From the NCBI GenBank assembly GCA_045636225.1, contig JAZTXB010000035.1, forward strand, positions 1 to 14,537: a stretch of DNA of 14,537 bases. Reading direction: 5' to 3'. The translations under genes and the position numbers were made by a program. The DNA comes from UMGS1613 sp045636225 (lineage in GTDB: Bacteria > Bacillota_I > Bacilli_A > RF39 > UBA660). The notes beneath the pieces were generated by a model. It saw nothing but the letters and a program-made list of their open reading frames with translations. It had not been told where the DNA came from and ran no database searches. The first letter of the stretch is position 1. Each line of letters opens with the position of its first letter. Below, piece by piece: positions 5,579 to 13,268 of the stretch.

Positions 5579-6448
5579 TTACTCTCTTATATTTAAAACT
5601 TCTAAAATTCTATTCAAATCAGCCACATTTGTAAAACTTATTTCTATTTTTTTATCTTTTATTTTTACTTTTGTATCTAATTTTTCTCTTAACAATTCTT
5701 CCACATATTTAAAATCATTGTTAATAGGTTTTCTCTCTATTTTTACCTTTTTTATCTCTTTTTCTGATTCTTGTTCTAATTCCCTTACTGGTATTTTCTT
5801 AGAAACAATTTCTTGAGCCATATTGATTATTTTTGTATCATCTTCTAATTTACTTAAAACTCTAGCATGTCCCATACTAATTTGATTATTAGCAACCATT
5901 ACTTGAACTTCTTTTGGTAATCTTAAAAGACCTAATGTATTTGTAACATGACTTCTACTTTTTCCAACTTTTTTTGATAACTCTTCTTGAGTTAATGAGA
6001 GTTTTTCTATCATTGATTTATAAGCAATCGCTTCTTCTATTGCACTTAAATTTTCTCTTTGTAAATTTTCAAGTAAAGCAATTTCCATCATTTGTTCATC
6101 ATTTAAATTGCGAATAATAGCTGGTATTTTTGTAAGACCTGCTAGTTTAGAAGCCCTAACCCTTCTCTCTCCGGCAATTATTTCATAACCTTTTATACTC
6201 TTTTTTACTATTATAGGTTGAAAAACGCCATGTTCTCTTATAGATTCAGCTAAATCTTGTAAAGCTTCATCATTAAAAACTTTTCTCGGTTGATAAGGAT
6301 TTGCTCTAAGTTCATCTAAATTTATATCTATTATTTCTTCTTTTGTTGCAGTTTCATATACAGTTTTTTCAAAACTATCTAAATCTAAGTTTTCTGTATT
6401 AAAAAGTTGCTCTAAACCTTTTCCTAATGCTCTTTTCTTAGTTTCCAT
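5579..6448 (-). CDS. parB: Chromosome-partitioning protein ParB (Spo0J), CTP-dependent DNA clamp
   Basis: Binds parS sites near the origin and spreads as a CTP-gated sliding clamp, stimulates ParA ATPase, and helps load SMC. The ATG at 6448 (289 aa) is preferred over a TTG three codons upstream because GAGGTG lies 10 bases before it but almost touches the TTG. Motifs: N-terminal ALGKGLEQLF that activates ParA; NPYQPRK (about 50-56); GERRVRA of the CTP-binding C-box (about 93-99); ENLQREN (about 127-133); the helix-turn-helix LTQEELSKKVGKSRSHV (from about 152); and a C-terminal dimerisation domain after a Lys/Glu-rich linker. The start overlaps the parA stop by 11 bases. It could be the paralog Noc, but adjacency to parA favours ParB. 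Confidence 0.95.
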   Translation of the reverse strand: METKKRALGKGLEQLFNTENLDLDSFEKTVYETATKEEIIDINLDELRANPYQPRKVFNDEALQDLAESIREHGVFQPIIVKKSIKGYEIIAGERRVRASKLAGLTKIPAIIRNLNDEQMMEIALLENLQRENLSAIEEAIAYKSMIEKLSLTQEELSKKVGKSRSHVTNTLGLLRLPKEVQVMVANNQISMGHARVLSKLEDDTKIINMAQEIVSKKIPVRELEQESEKEIKKVKIERKPINNDFKYVEELLREKLDTKVKIKDKKIEISFTNVADLNRILEVLNIRE

Positions 6449-7223
6449 TTCTTTCAATCACCTCTTTAGCTAAATTTATATAAGCTTCAGTCCCTCTACT
6501 TCTTGGGTCATATGCATGTATAGGCTTTCCATGACTTGGGGCTTCTGAAAGTCTAACAAGTCTTGGTATTATAGTATCATAAACTTTTTCCTTGAAATAA
6601 CTTTTTATTTCCTCAACTACTTCAAGACCTAAATTTGTACGATTGTCTAACATTGTTAAAAGTACTCCTTCAATATCTAAAGTAGGATTTAATTTTTTTT
6701 GCGCTATCATTATTGAGTTTAATAATTGCATAATCCCTTCAAGTGCAAAAAACTCACATTGAACTGGTATTACAACTGAATTTGATGCTGCTAGTGCATT
6801 TGTTGTAATAAGTCCTAATGATGGAGGACAATCAAGAATTATATAATCAAAAACATCTTTTATTTCTTCTAAATATTTCTTTAATTGCATTTGTGGAACA
6901 AATTCTGGATTTTGTCTTGACATATCCATTAATTCCATATCAACTCCAGCTAAATTTATAGATGCAGGTATTAAATATAAATTTTTAAATTTTGTTTTTG
7001 CCACTACTTTTTTTACTTCTGCTCTATCTACTAAAAGTTCATAAATACTATTTTCAAGTTCACCTTTATTAACTCCTACCCCTGTAGTACTATTTCCTTG
7101 AGGATCTAAATCAATTAAAAGTGTTTTTTTGCCTAAAAGTCCTAGGGATGCTGCTAAATTTATACTTGATGTAGTTTTACCTACACCACCTTTTTGATTA
7201 ACGAACGCTATTATCTTTCCCAT
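6438..7223 (-). CDS. parA: Chromosome-partitioning ATPase ParA (Soj)
   Basis: MinD/ParA-type ATPase that binds DNA non-specifically as an ATP dimer and works with ParB in origin segregation; in Bacillus it also controls DnaA. Motifs: deviant Walker A KGGVGKTT (11-18) with signature Lys11, switch I DLDPQGN (38-44), Walker B-like DYIILDCPPSLG (126-137), and the C-terminal SEAPSHGKPIHAYDPRSRG segment typical of Soj. The ATG at 7223 (261 aa) follows AAGGTG (forward 7229-7234) at good spacing; the in-frame ATGs at 7241 and 7247 lack such a site. It is the first gene of parA-parB-DUF951-AbgT, and its promoter region is shared with the divergent ddl. Confidence 0.96.
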   Translation of the reverse strand: MGKIIAFVNQKGGVGKTTSSINLAASLGLLGKKTLLIDLDPQGNSTTGVGVNKGELENSIYELLVDRAEVKKVVAKTKFKNLYLIPASINLAGVDMELMDMSRQNPEFVPQMQLKKYLEEIKDVFDYIILDCPPSLGLITTNALAASNSVVIPVQCEFFALEGIMQLLNSIMIAQKKLNPTLDIEGVLLTMLDNRTNLGLEVVEEIKSYFKEKVYDTIIPRLVRLSEAPSHGKPIHAYDPRSRGTEAYINLAKEVIERNGN

Positions 7224-7359
7224 TTTTTCACCTTTTCTCATTTTCATTAAACTATATATAAATAGTTTAACATATTTTTGTAAATAAATCTATCTTTTGA
7301 ATAAATTTTATTTATAGTGAATAAATGCTTTTTTATACATACAATTTATTAGGTGATTT
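7224..7359. promoter_or_regulatory. Divergent promoter region between parA and ddl
   Basis: Leftward (parA): -35 TTTACA (forward 7279-7284), 18-base spacer, -10 TATATA (7255-7260). A perfect 7-bp inverted repeat AAACTAT / ATAGTTT (7249-7255 and 7262-7268) covers the -10 and start point and could be an operator. Rightward (ddl): TTTATA (7311-7316), 17 bases, TATACA (7334-7339), a weaker match. No parS-like GTTTCACGTGAAAC is present. Confidence 0.5.
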
Positions 7360-8319
7360 ATGAAAACTGTTTTAATTATTTTTGGTGGTAATTCTTTTGA
7401 ACATGAAATATCTTGTATGTCAGTTAATTTCATTATTAAAAATATTGATCAAAAATTATTTAATTATAAAGTTGTCGGTATAGATTTTGATAACAATTGG
7501 TATGAAGTTGATAGCAAAAAAACTATAGATATGAATTGGAAAAGTAATATTATTAAAAAATTAGATAATATAATTGAATATTTAAAAACATTTGATAAAG
7601 TATTCCCTATAATACACGGAAATACTTGTGAAGATGGAAAATTACAAAGCTTATTTGAACTATATAATATAAAATACGTAGGATGTAATTCTTTTAGTAA
7701 TATTATTTGTTATGATAAGTTATTAACAAAAATATTATTAGAAAAATATAATATTCCACAAGTACCATATACTATATATAGCGATGATTTAGATTTAAAA
7801 AAAATTACATATCCAGTAATAATAAAGCCTTGCAAATCAGGTTCTTCCATCGGAATAAGTATTGCAAAAAACAAAAAAGAATTATTTAAAGGTATATCTA
7901 TAGCTAAAAAATATGATACAAATATTTTAATTGAAAAATATATTTTAGACAAAAGGGAATTAGAATGTGCAATTTTAAACAAAGACAGTAAATATTATAT
8001 TTCTGACATTGGAGAAATAATGATAAATAATAATTGGTACGATTTTGATTCAAAATATAAAACAAAAACAAAAACAATTATTTCTGATATTGATCCTAAA
8101 ATAAAAAAGGAAATACAAAAAATATCTAAAAGAATATTTAAAATTTTAAAATGTCAAGATATGAGCAGGATAGACTTTTTCTATGACAACAATAGCAAAA
8201 AGTTATATTTTAACGAAATCAACACTATTCCTGGGTTTACAGAAATAAGTATGTACCCAAAACTTATTTCAAAATTAGGTATAAATTACAAAAAAATGAT
8301 TACAATATTATTATCATAG
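7360..8319 (+). CDS. ddl: D-alanine--D-alanine ligase
   Basis: ATP-grasp enzyme joining two D-alanines for the end of the peptidoglycan stem peptide, in the cytoplasm. The 319-aa length is slightly short. Motifs: FGGNSFEHEIS (8-18); HGNTCEDG (86-93); KPCKSGSSIG (156-165), the ATP-covering loop; WYDFDSKY (226-233), whose Tyr227 matches the omega-loop tyrosine of D-Ala-selective enzymes; RIDFF (270-274); and NEINTIPGFT (285-294) with metal ligands Asp272, Glu286 and Asn288. Departures from consensus: CEDG for the usual GEDG, and QS for QG just after. D-Ala-D-Lac or D-Ala-D-Ser ligase activity is less likely but not excluded. AGGTGA sits 3 bases before the ATG. Unlike most neighbours it reads rightward, and it is very rich in Ile, Lys and Asn. 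Confidence 0.88.
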   Translation: MKTVLIIFGGNSFEHEISCMSVNFIIKNIDQKLFNYKVVGIDFDNNWYEVDSKKTIDMNWKSNIIKKLDNIIEYLKTFDKVFPIIHGNTCEDGKLQSLFELYNIKYVGCNSFSNIICYDKLLTKILLEKYNIPQVPYTIYSDDLDLKKITYPVIIKPCKSGSSIGISIAKNKKELFKGISIAKKYDTNILIEKYILDKRELECAILNKDSKYYISDIGEIMINNNWYDFDSKYKTKTKTIISDIDPKIKKEIQKISKRIFKILKCQDMSRIDFFYDNNSKKLYFNEINTIPGFTEISMYPKLISKLGINYKKMITILLS

Positions 8320-8376
8320 ATTATTCGTCTATAAGCATTTTTATAATAATATGAGAAAATTAAATTGGTGATGCAC

Positions 8377-8610
8377 ATGTCTCAAAAGAAAAAGTCAGAT
8401 ATTTATAATATTATAGGCAAAAATATAAAGAAGTTCAGAATCAAAAAAGGACTTAAACAAAGAGAACTTGCAGAAGCTTTATATCTAAGTGACAGTTTTA
8501 TTGCTAAACTAGAATCAATTACTCATCAAACTATTTCAATTGACACTTTAGAAGAAATTGCCGAAGTTCTAAATTGCGACATAAGAGATTTCTTTAACAG
8601 AGATATTTAA
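8377..8610 (+). CDS. Small XRE-family helix-turn-helix regulator
   Basis: Compact DNA-binding protein of 77 aa, almost entirely one Cro/CI-type domain: IGKNIKKFRIKKGLKQRELAE gives helices 1-2, ALYLSDSFIAKLES the recognition helix region, then TISIDTLEEIAEVLNCDIRDFF, the usual helix 4-5 with the closing 'D.FF'. There is no effector domain. The ATG at 8377 follows GGTGAT (8367-8372) at 4 bases; in-frame TTG, GTG and ATG codons at 8365-8373 overlap that site and are less likely. It starts 57 bases after ddl on the same strand with no clear terminator between, so co-transcription is likely, and it may regulate the ddl unit. Target unknown. Confidence 0.85.
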   Translation: MSQKKKSDIYNIIGKNIKKFRIKKGLKQRELAEALYLSDSFIAKLESITHQTISIDTLEEIAEVLNCDIRDFFNRDI

Positions 8611-8638
8611 AAAAAGTAAGAATTATCTTACTTTTTTA
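8609..8638. terminator. Bidirectional terminator between the XRE gene and typA
   Basis: Stem of 11 bp, AAAAAAGTAAG / CTTACTTTTTT (8610-8620 with 8627-8637), six-base loop. It has a U-run on both strands and touches the stop codons of both convergent genes. Confidence 0.9.
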
Positions 8639-10447
8639 TTTTCTAGCATCTTGTTTTTTTCTCATCTCAGTATTTAATATTTTCTTTCTCATTCTATAAC
8701 TTATTGGAGTTACTTCAACAAGTTCATCATCATTTATATAATCTAGACAAATTTCTAGACTCATTGTTCTAGGTCTTTTTAATACTACTGTATGATCTTT
8801 ACTAGAAGAACGTGTATTAGTCAAGTTTTTACCTTTAACTACATTTACAGCTAAATCATTATCATGATTATTTTCTCCTACTATCATTCCTTCATAAACC
8901 TCTACTCCGGGTTCAATAAACATTATACCTCTATCTTCTAAGTTACCAAGTGAATATGCTGTTGATTTTCCATTTTCCATAGAAACTAACACACCATTTT
9001 TACGAGAACCTACTGTATTTCCAACTTCTTTTCTATACTCTTTATATGTGTGATTTAAAATACCATATCCTTTTGTCATTGTCATAAACTCAGTTGAAAA
9101 ACCAATTAAACCTCTAGTTGGCACTGTATATTGTAACTTGGTTTGACCATTACCTGAAGACATATTTTCCATAATTCCTTCACGATTACCAAGTGTTTCA
9201 ATTATTGCACCTACATATTCATCTGGTACATCTATTTGTACATCTTCAAAAGGTTCACACATTATACCATCTATTTCTTTTTTTATTATAGCTGGTTTAG
9301 ATACTTGAAGTTCAAAACCTTCTCTTCTCATATTCTCAATCAATATAGACAAATGTAGTTCCCCTCTACCAGATACTATAAATGATTCACCATCATTAGG
9401 TACCGGTTCTACTTTTAGAGAAACATCTCTTTCTGTTTCTTTCATTAATCTTTCTTCTATTTTTCTAGCTGTTACAAGCTTTCCTTCTCTACCACAAAAT
9501 GGACTAGTATTCACACCAAATGTCATTTGAAGAGTTGGTTCATCTATTCTAAGTAGCGGAAGTGGTTCTTCGCTACCTACTTCACAAACAGTCTCTCCTA
9601 CAGATATATCCGAAAGTCCCGCAATAGCTATTATATCCCCAGCATGTGCTTCATTTATTTCTATTCTCTTTAATCCTAGAAAGCCATATATTTTGGCAAT
9701 CCTAAATTGTTTAACACTACCATCAACCCTGCAACAACTAACCATTTGATTTAATTTAATAGTTCCTCTTTTTACAAGTCCTATACCAATTCTTCCAACA
9801 AAATCATTATAATCTAGTAAAGCTGGTTGAAATTGAAGAGTTCCTTCTTCACTTTTTGGTGAAGGTATATTGTCTATTATCATATCAAGTACTTTTGTCA
9901 TGTCTTGTTCTTGATCTAATGGATTAGGCGAAAAACTTGATGTTCCATTTATAGCAGATACATACACTATCGGAAAATCTAAATCTTCTATATCAGCTCC
10001 CAGTTCTATAAATAAATCCATAACTTCATCTATAACTTCTTTTGGTCTTGCTGATTCTTTATCTATTTTATTTACTACTACTATTGGCTTAACTCCAGCG
10101 TCTAATGCTTTTTTCAAAACAAATCTTGTTTGCGGCATTGTACCTTCATATGCATCTACAACAAGTAAAACGCCATCAACCATATTCATAATTCTTTCTA
10201 CTTCTCCACCAAAGTCTGCATGTCCTGGAGTATCTAATATATTTATTCTATGGTCCTTATAATTTATAGCTGTTGTTTTAGCAAGTATAGTAATTCCTCT
10301 TTCCCTTTCGATATCATTGGAATCCATTACTCTCTCTGATACTTCTTCGTTATCCCTAAAAGTACCACTTGCTTGTAATAACTTATCTACTAATGTTGTT
10401 TTTCCATGGTCTACGTGAGCAATTATTGCTATATTTCTTTTATTCAT
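8636..10447 (-). CDS. typA: Translational GTPase TypA/BipA
   Basis: Ribosome-associated GTPase of the EF-G/LepA class, involved in 50S assembly and stress or cold adaptation. The start giving MNKRNIAIIAHVDHGKTT (603 aa) matches the family; a longer reading adds 14 residues upstream of the ribosome site GGAAGTG (6 bases before this ATG). Motifs: G1 AHVDHGKTT (10-18), RERGITI (switch I, 48-54), G3 DTPGHADF (72-79), G4 NKID (126-129), then the beta-barrel domain, two EF-G-like domains, and the BipA-specific C-terminal domain (YKEYRKEVGNTVGSRKNG... RPRTMSLE). It has an own promoter at 10478-10506 and ends in the bidirectional hairpin. Confidence 0.97.
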   Translation of the reverse strand: MNKRNIAIIAHVDHGKTTLVDKLLQASGTFRDNEEVSERVMDSNDIERERGITILAKTTAINYKDHRINILDTPGHADFGGEVERIMNMVDGVLLVVDAYEGTMPQTRFVLKKALDAGVKPIVVVNKIDKESARPKEVIDEVMDLFIELGADIEDLDFPIVYVSAINGTSSFSPNPLDQEQDMTKVLDMIIDNIPSPKSEEGTLQFQPALLDYNDFVGRIGIGLVKRGTIKLNQMVSCCRVDGSVKQFRIAKIYGFLGLKRIEINEAHAGDIIAIAGLSDISVGETVCEVGSEEPLPLLRIDEPTLQMTFGVNTSPFCGREGKLVTARKIEERLMKETERDVSLKVEPVPNDGESFIVSGRGELHLSILIENMRREGFELQVSKPAIIKKEIDGIMCEPFEDVQIDVPDEYVGAIIETLGNREGIMENMSSGNGQTKLQYTVPTRGLIGFSTEFMTMTKGYGILNHTYKEYRKEVGNTVGSRKNGVLVSMENGKSTAYSLGNLEDRGIMFIEPGVEVYEGMIVGENNHDNDLAVNVVKGKNLTNTRSSSKDHTVVLKRPRTMSLEICLDYINDDELVEVTPISYRMRKKILNTEMRKKQDARK

Positions 10448-10477
10448 TTTATACACTTCCTTCAAAATCTGTTTACA

Positions 10478-10506
10478 ATTATAACACATAATACAAAAAT
10501 TGCAAA
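10478..10506 (-). promoter_or_regulatory. Promoter of typA
   Basis: Minus-strand -35 TTTGCA (forward tgcaaa 10501-10506), 17-base spacer, perfect -10 TATAAT (10478-10483), about 25 bases before the ribosome site of typA. Confidence 0.7.
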
Positions 10507-10536
10507 ATAAAAAGAAAAAATTTATTTTTTTTCTTT
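10505..10536 (-). terminator. Weak A/T-only terminator after the 227-aa gene
   Basis: Arms AAAGAAAAAA (10511-10520) and TTTTTTCTTT (10527-10536) can form a 10-bp stem with one G:C pair, followed on the minus strand by T-rich sequence. It overlaps the stop codon region of the 10522-11205 gene. Stability is low, so read-through into typA is likely. Confidence 0.45.
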
Positions 10537-11205
10537 AATTTTATTTGCCATATTATCTATAGTAGAGTTTTCTTTATTAAATACTTTTAAAGTCCATTTT
10601 ATAAATGGTGATTTTTTTTGATATTCAGTTTTTGCTTTTTGAACTGCGAATACATCTCTTTCTGCAACTAATATTTTAAGTCTTCCTGAATCATCACACA
10701 TTAAATCTAAATATTTTATTAAATCATCTAAATATGCTAAATCATAGCTTGTTATCATATTATTATCTGCACTTAATATTAAATCACTATTATTTTCTAA
10801 ATTTACACTAAATATTTCTTTTAGTTTTCGAGTCATAATAAGTAATGGTTTAGCTAAAAATGCTCTAGCCTTTAAATTTAATTGTTCATGTTTATCATTT
10901 TTGTTTTTTAGCTCAGGACTTAATACGCTTTTACTATATACATTCCCAACAATTAAACCATGATATTTTTGTTCATCTTCATCAGTACAATAATAAAATT
11001 TATTTGTTTCTTTTCCAATAACTGCTTCTAGTATGTCAGCAAACTCTTTATATTCTCCTTCTTTAGCTAACTTAACAATTTTTTCTGAAAGCATATTAAT
11101 ATCTATACTTATTACTTTTTCTACCAAGGCTTTAGTTTCCAAAATTGATTGTTCATATGCCGACTCTTCATCATAAAAGTTTCTAACTTGTTTATCTTTA
11201 TTCAT
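10522..11205 (-). CDS. Unrecognised 227-aa cytoplasmic protein
   Basis: I do not recognise a family. The protein is soluble-looking (no signal peptide or membrane helix), rich in Lys, Glu, Asp and Asn, and mostly helical by composition. Visible segments: an N-terminal helix MLSEKIVKLAKEGEYKEFADIL (38-59); a possible ligand or beta section FYYCTDEDEQKYHGLIVGNVY; a basic patch LKARAFLAKPLLIMTRKLKEIF (111-132); YDLAYLDDLIKYLDLMCDD (154-172), followed by a strand GRLKILVAERDVFAVQK; and a Lys-rich end. Coding character is convincing: GGTGAT ribosome site 3 bases before ATG, clean stop, no competing frame. It precedes typA by about 75 bases and may share transcripts with it, but typA has its own promoter. 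Confidence 0.75.
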   Translation of the reverse strand: MNKDKQVRNFYDEESAYEQSILETKALVEKVISIDINMLSEKIVKLAKEGEYKEFADILEAVIGKETNKFYYCTDEDEQKYHGLIVGNVYSKSVLSPELKNKNDKHEQLNLKARAFLAKPLLIMTRKLKEIFSVNLENNSDLILSADNNMITSYDLAYLDDLIKYLDLMCDDSGRLKILVAERDVFAVQKAKTEYQKKSPFIKWTLKVFNKENSTIDNMANKIKEKK

Positions 11206-11343
11206 ATTATCACCACTATAATTAGTTTACTACAAAAATTATATATATTTATCTTTTTTGGTTATTTTTTTATGTAGTTTACATAAATGTGTTAAATTGT
11301 TTATTTTATTTTTAATTTATTATATAATTAGTATGGTGATTTT
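11206..11343. promoter_or_regulatory. Divergent promoter region between the 227-aa gene and the nuclease gene
   Basis: All-A/T intergenic of 138 bases with a TATAAT for each direction: 11323-11328 rightward and 11238-11243 leftward. Neither has a convincing -35 at 16-18 bases. TTTACA at 11274-11279 and nearby tagtttac repeats (11223-11230, 11271-11278) may be regulatory or chance. No structured RNA was seen. Confidence 0.35.
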
Positions 11344-12003
11344 ATGAAAAAAATATTTATATTTATTCTATTTTTCATATGTATATCTACATCATATGCC
11401 AAGGAGATAGAAGTTACATTTAGTGATTGTGTTGATGGTGATACTGCTAAATTTATTTATAATGATAACGAGATTACAGCTAGATTTTTAGCGATTGATA
11501 CACCAGAAACAGTACATCCAACCAAAGAAGATGAAGAATTTGGTAAGGAAGCATCTGATTTTACTTGTAATAAAATTAAAGCTGCAAAAAAGATTATACT
11601 AGAATATGATGATAATTCTGATAAAACTGATAAATATGATAGACATTTAGTTTGGGTATTTTTAGATGAAATATTATTACAAGAACAACTTGTAGAAAAT
11701 GGTCTTGCCGATATCGCATATCTTTATGGTGATTACAAATATACTAATAAACTGGAAAAAGCTAAACAATATGCCGAAGATAATAGATTAGGAATTTGGA
11801 ACAATAGTATTGAAACACAAGAAATGCAAAGTAATAAAGAAACAAATAATAATACAATTACATCATTTGTAGAAAAATATAAAGAATACATAATTCTTAT
11901 TGGTTCACTAATTATTGTTTCAATATTTAATTTAAAATCAAAAAAAAGAATTAAAACTAAATTAAAAAGAAAAATAATTAAAGATATTAAAAAGAGACTA
12001 TAA
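11344..12003 (+). CDS. Secreted, membrane-anchored thermonuclease (SNase-like)
   Basis: A 219-aa staphylococcal-nuclease-type enzyme that would cut DNA/RNA outside the membrane, Ca-dependent. Domain order: signal peptide (1-19; MKK, hydrophobic core, SYA before Lys20), SNase OB fold (about 22-154), Ser/Asn-rich linker, one membrane helix (about 181-195), and a very basic C-terminal tail. Catalytic residues are intact: Arg47 in ARFLAIDTPE, Asp52 and Glu55, Asp31/Asp33 in VDGDT, and Arg100 in KYDRHLVW. The order signal-nuclease-helix-Lys/Arg tail implies type I topology with the nuclease outside. No LPxTG motif is present. GGTGAT lies 4 bases before the ATG. It could feed nucleotide scavenging or DNA uptake; nothing adjacent decides. 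Confidence 0.88.
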   Translation: MKKIFIFILFFICISTSYAKEIEVTFSDCVDGDTAKFIYNDNEITARFLAIDTPETVHPTKEDEEFGKEASDFTCNKIKAAKKIILEYDDNSDKTDKYDRHLVWVFLDEILLQEQLVENGLADIAYLYGDYKYTNKLEKAKQYAEDNRLGIWNNSIETQEMQSNKETNNNTITSFVEKYKEYIILIGSLIIVSIFNLKSKKRIKTKLKRKIIKDIKKRL

Positions 12004-12020
12004 AAAGTCTCTTTATTTTA
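11991..12020. terminator. Bidirectional terminator between the nuclease and NUDIX genes
   Basis: Perfect 9-bp stem AAAGAGACT / AGTCTCTTT (11991-11999 with 12006-12014), six-base loop, with U-rich flanks on both strands. It overlaps the stop codons of both convergent genes, which are only 9 bases apart. Confidence 0.9.
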
Positions 12021-12459
12021 TTATATTAGTTAAGATATAATCCATAGTTATTCTAATATCAGGAAAACAATTTATATTCTCAAGTTCATTTCTTGAAAAC
12101 CATCTAATATCGTCACTCTCTTCTTTATTTAAAACAACACCATTATCATCATTTGGAACTGCTACATATATAATATCTACATGCATGTGCATCTCACCAT
12201 CTTCTTTAAGATGTCTATTTTTTTGAATACCTAATGGTCTTACAAAATCTTCCTCTCTAGGAAATCTATCTCCTAATAACCTAACTCTTAAACCAGTTTC
12301 TTCATACACTTCTCTAAGTGCTGCCTCTTCAGGAGTCTCATCGCCTTCTATATGTCCTCCTGGTTGAGTCCATTTTCTATTTTTTTTGTGCTTAATAAGT
12401 AAAATTTTCTTTGTGTATGGATCTATTACAAATGCTGATGCACAAAAATGTCTTTTCAT
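12013..12459 (-). CDS. NUDIX hydrolase
   Basis: Mg-dependent pyrophosphohydrolase of 148 aa acting on a nucleoside diphosphate linked to some other group X. The Nudix box is complete: G35, E41, R49-E50, E53-E54, G56-L57 (GX5EX7REUXEEXGU). KWTQPGGHIEGDE before it and the DIRWFSRNEL strand after it resemble the 8-oxo-dGTP / ADP-ribose type group, but the substrate is not deducible. The His-rich EMHMHVDIIYVA strand (89-100) is typical of a subgroup annotated simply as NUDIX domain. The ATG at 12459 is chosen because GGGTGAT lies 3 bases before it; a TTG four codons upstream overlaps that site. It has its own promoter candidate at 12476-12504. Confidence 0.9.
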   Translation of the reverse strand: MKRHFCASAFVIDPYTKKILLIKHKKNRKWTQPGGHIEGDETPEEAALREVYEETGLRVRLLGDRFPREEDFVRPLGIQKNRHLKEDGEMHMHVDIIYVAVPNDDNGVVLNKEESDDIRWFSRNELENINCFPDIRITMDYILTNIIK

Positions 12460-12475
12460 TCTATCACCCAATATA

Positions 12476-12504
12476 ACTATAGCAAAATAAAATTACAAAG
12501 TCAC
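12476..12504 (-). promoter_or_regulatory. Promoter candidate of the NUDIX gene
   Basis: Minus-strand -35 GTGACT (forward 12499-12504), 17-base spacer, -10 TATAGT (12476-12481), with TG one base before it as an extended -10. The start would leave a leader of only about 10 bases before the ATG. Confidence 0.5.
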
Positions 12505-12545
12505 CATTATTTATTATTTATAATTACTTTTTACACTTTTTTACA

Positions 12546-13268
12546 TCATTCTAATACATCTTTCGGATCTAGGTCTTGATTTCTTTCATATATTACCAAT
12601 TTTTCATTAACATCTATGGTAGCTAATAGTATCTTAGATATATCTTTATATCCTTTTACTTTTAACTCTTTATTTAACCATTTTTCATCTTTTTTTATAT
12701 TTTTTAAATTATTAGGCATAATTTTTCCATCTATTATTACATTACTACACAAACCTTCTTTTTCTACTTTTATTTTCATATCTTTTGGTGTTAAAGGCCT
12801 ATATTCTGGTTTTGGCAAAATACTGACTTCTCCATTAGGTTCTAAAACAGCATATTCAACTTGTGATAAATCAAAATATCCAGCACTTCTTATTTCTTCT
12901 AACATATCATTTATATCAAACTTCATCTTTTTTAAATTACTTTCAAGTATTTTTCCATCCTGTATTAATATTGTAGGTGTCCCCATAAAAAATCTTCTAA
13001 GAATTATACTTTTCATAGTTAAATATGATATTGCATACGCAAATAACCCAAATAATACAACCGCCCAAATCCCATTTATCTCTTTTGCCTCTAAATTTAT
13101 TGTCATTTCTGCTGCAAAATTTCCAATTGATATCCCTATTACATAATCAAATAAAGACAACTGAGATACTTGTTTTTTTCCTAGCATTTTAGTAACTAGA
13201 AAAAGTGTTATTAAAGATGACAATGCTCTTATAGTTACATCACATAATTCTCCAAAATTTATATTCAT
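12546..13268 (-). CDS. DUF421 family membrane protein (YetF/YdfR-like)
   Basis: Inner-membrane protein of 240 aa and unknown molecular function; relatives in Bacillus include spore-germination accessory proteins. Three hydrophobic helices lie at about 12-30, 37-55 and 65-83, with the family signature MLGKKQVSQLSLFDYVIGISIGNFA split across the first two. The soluble C-terminal domain (about 92-240) shows two related strands, PTILIQDGKI and NVIIDGKIM, and LEEIRSAGYFDLSQVEYAVLEPNG, the family core. The ATG at 13268 is supported by GGTGAA (forward 13275-13280); a TTG reading 16 codons earlier has no site. It stops with UGA, the only UGA stop in the window. The start region lies in a perfect hairpin (see 13269-13288). 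Confidence 0.9.
   Translation of the reverse strand: MNINFGELCDVTIRALSSLITLFLVTKMLGKKQVSQLSLFDYVIGISIGNFAAEMTINLEAKEINGIWAVVLFGLFAYAISYLTMKSIILRRFFMGTPTILIQDGKILESNLKKMKFDINDMLEEIRSAGYFDLSQVEYAVLEPNGEVSILPKPEYRPLTPKDMKIKVEKEGLCSNVIIDGKIMPNNLKNIKKDEKWLNKELKVKGYKDISKILLATIDVNEKLVIYERNQDLDPKDVLE

Noticed and set aside
7360..8319. Vancomycin-type D-Ala-D-Lac ligase based on the KSGSS loop
   Set aside because: The omega-loop Tyr227 and neighbouring WYDFDSKY are those of D-Ala-D-Ala enzymes, and no vanH/vanX-like neighbours are present.
12540..12550. Possible use of UGA as tryptophan (code 4), given the extreme A/T content
   Set aside because: UGA ends the DUF421 gene at the expected place, and conserved tryptophans elsewhere are UGG, so code 11 fits.
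12616..13146. A 176-codon open frame on the plus strand
   Set aside because: It is the mirror of the DUF421 gene, has hydrophobic low-complexity composition, no ribosome site and no family features.
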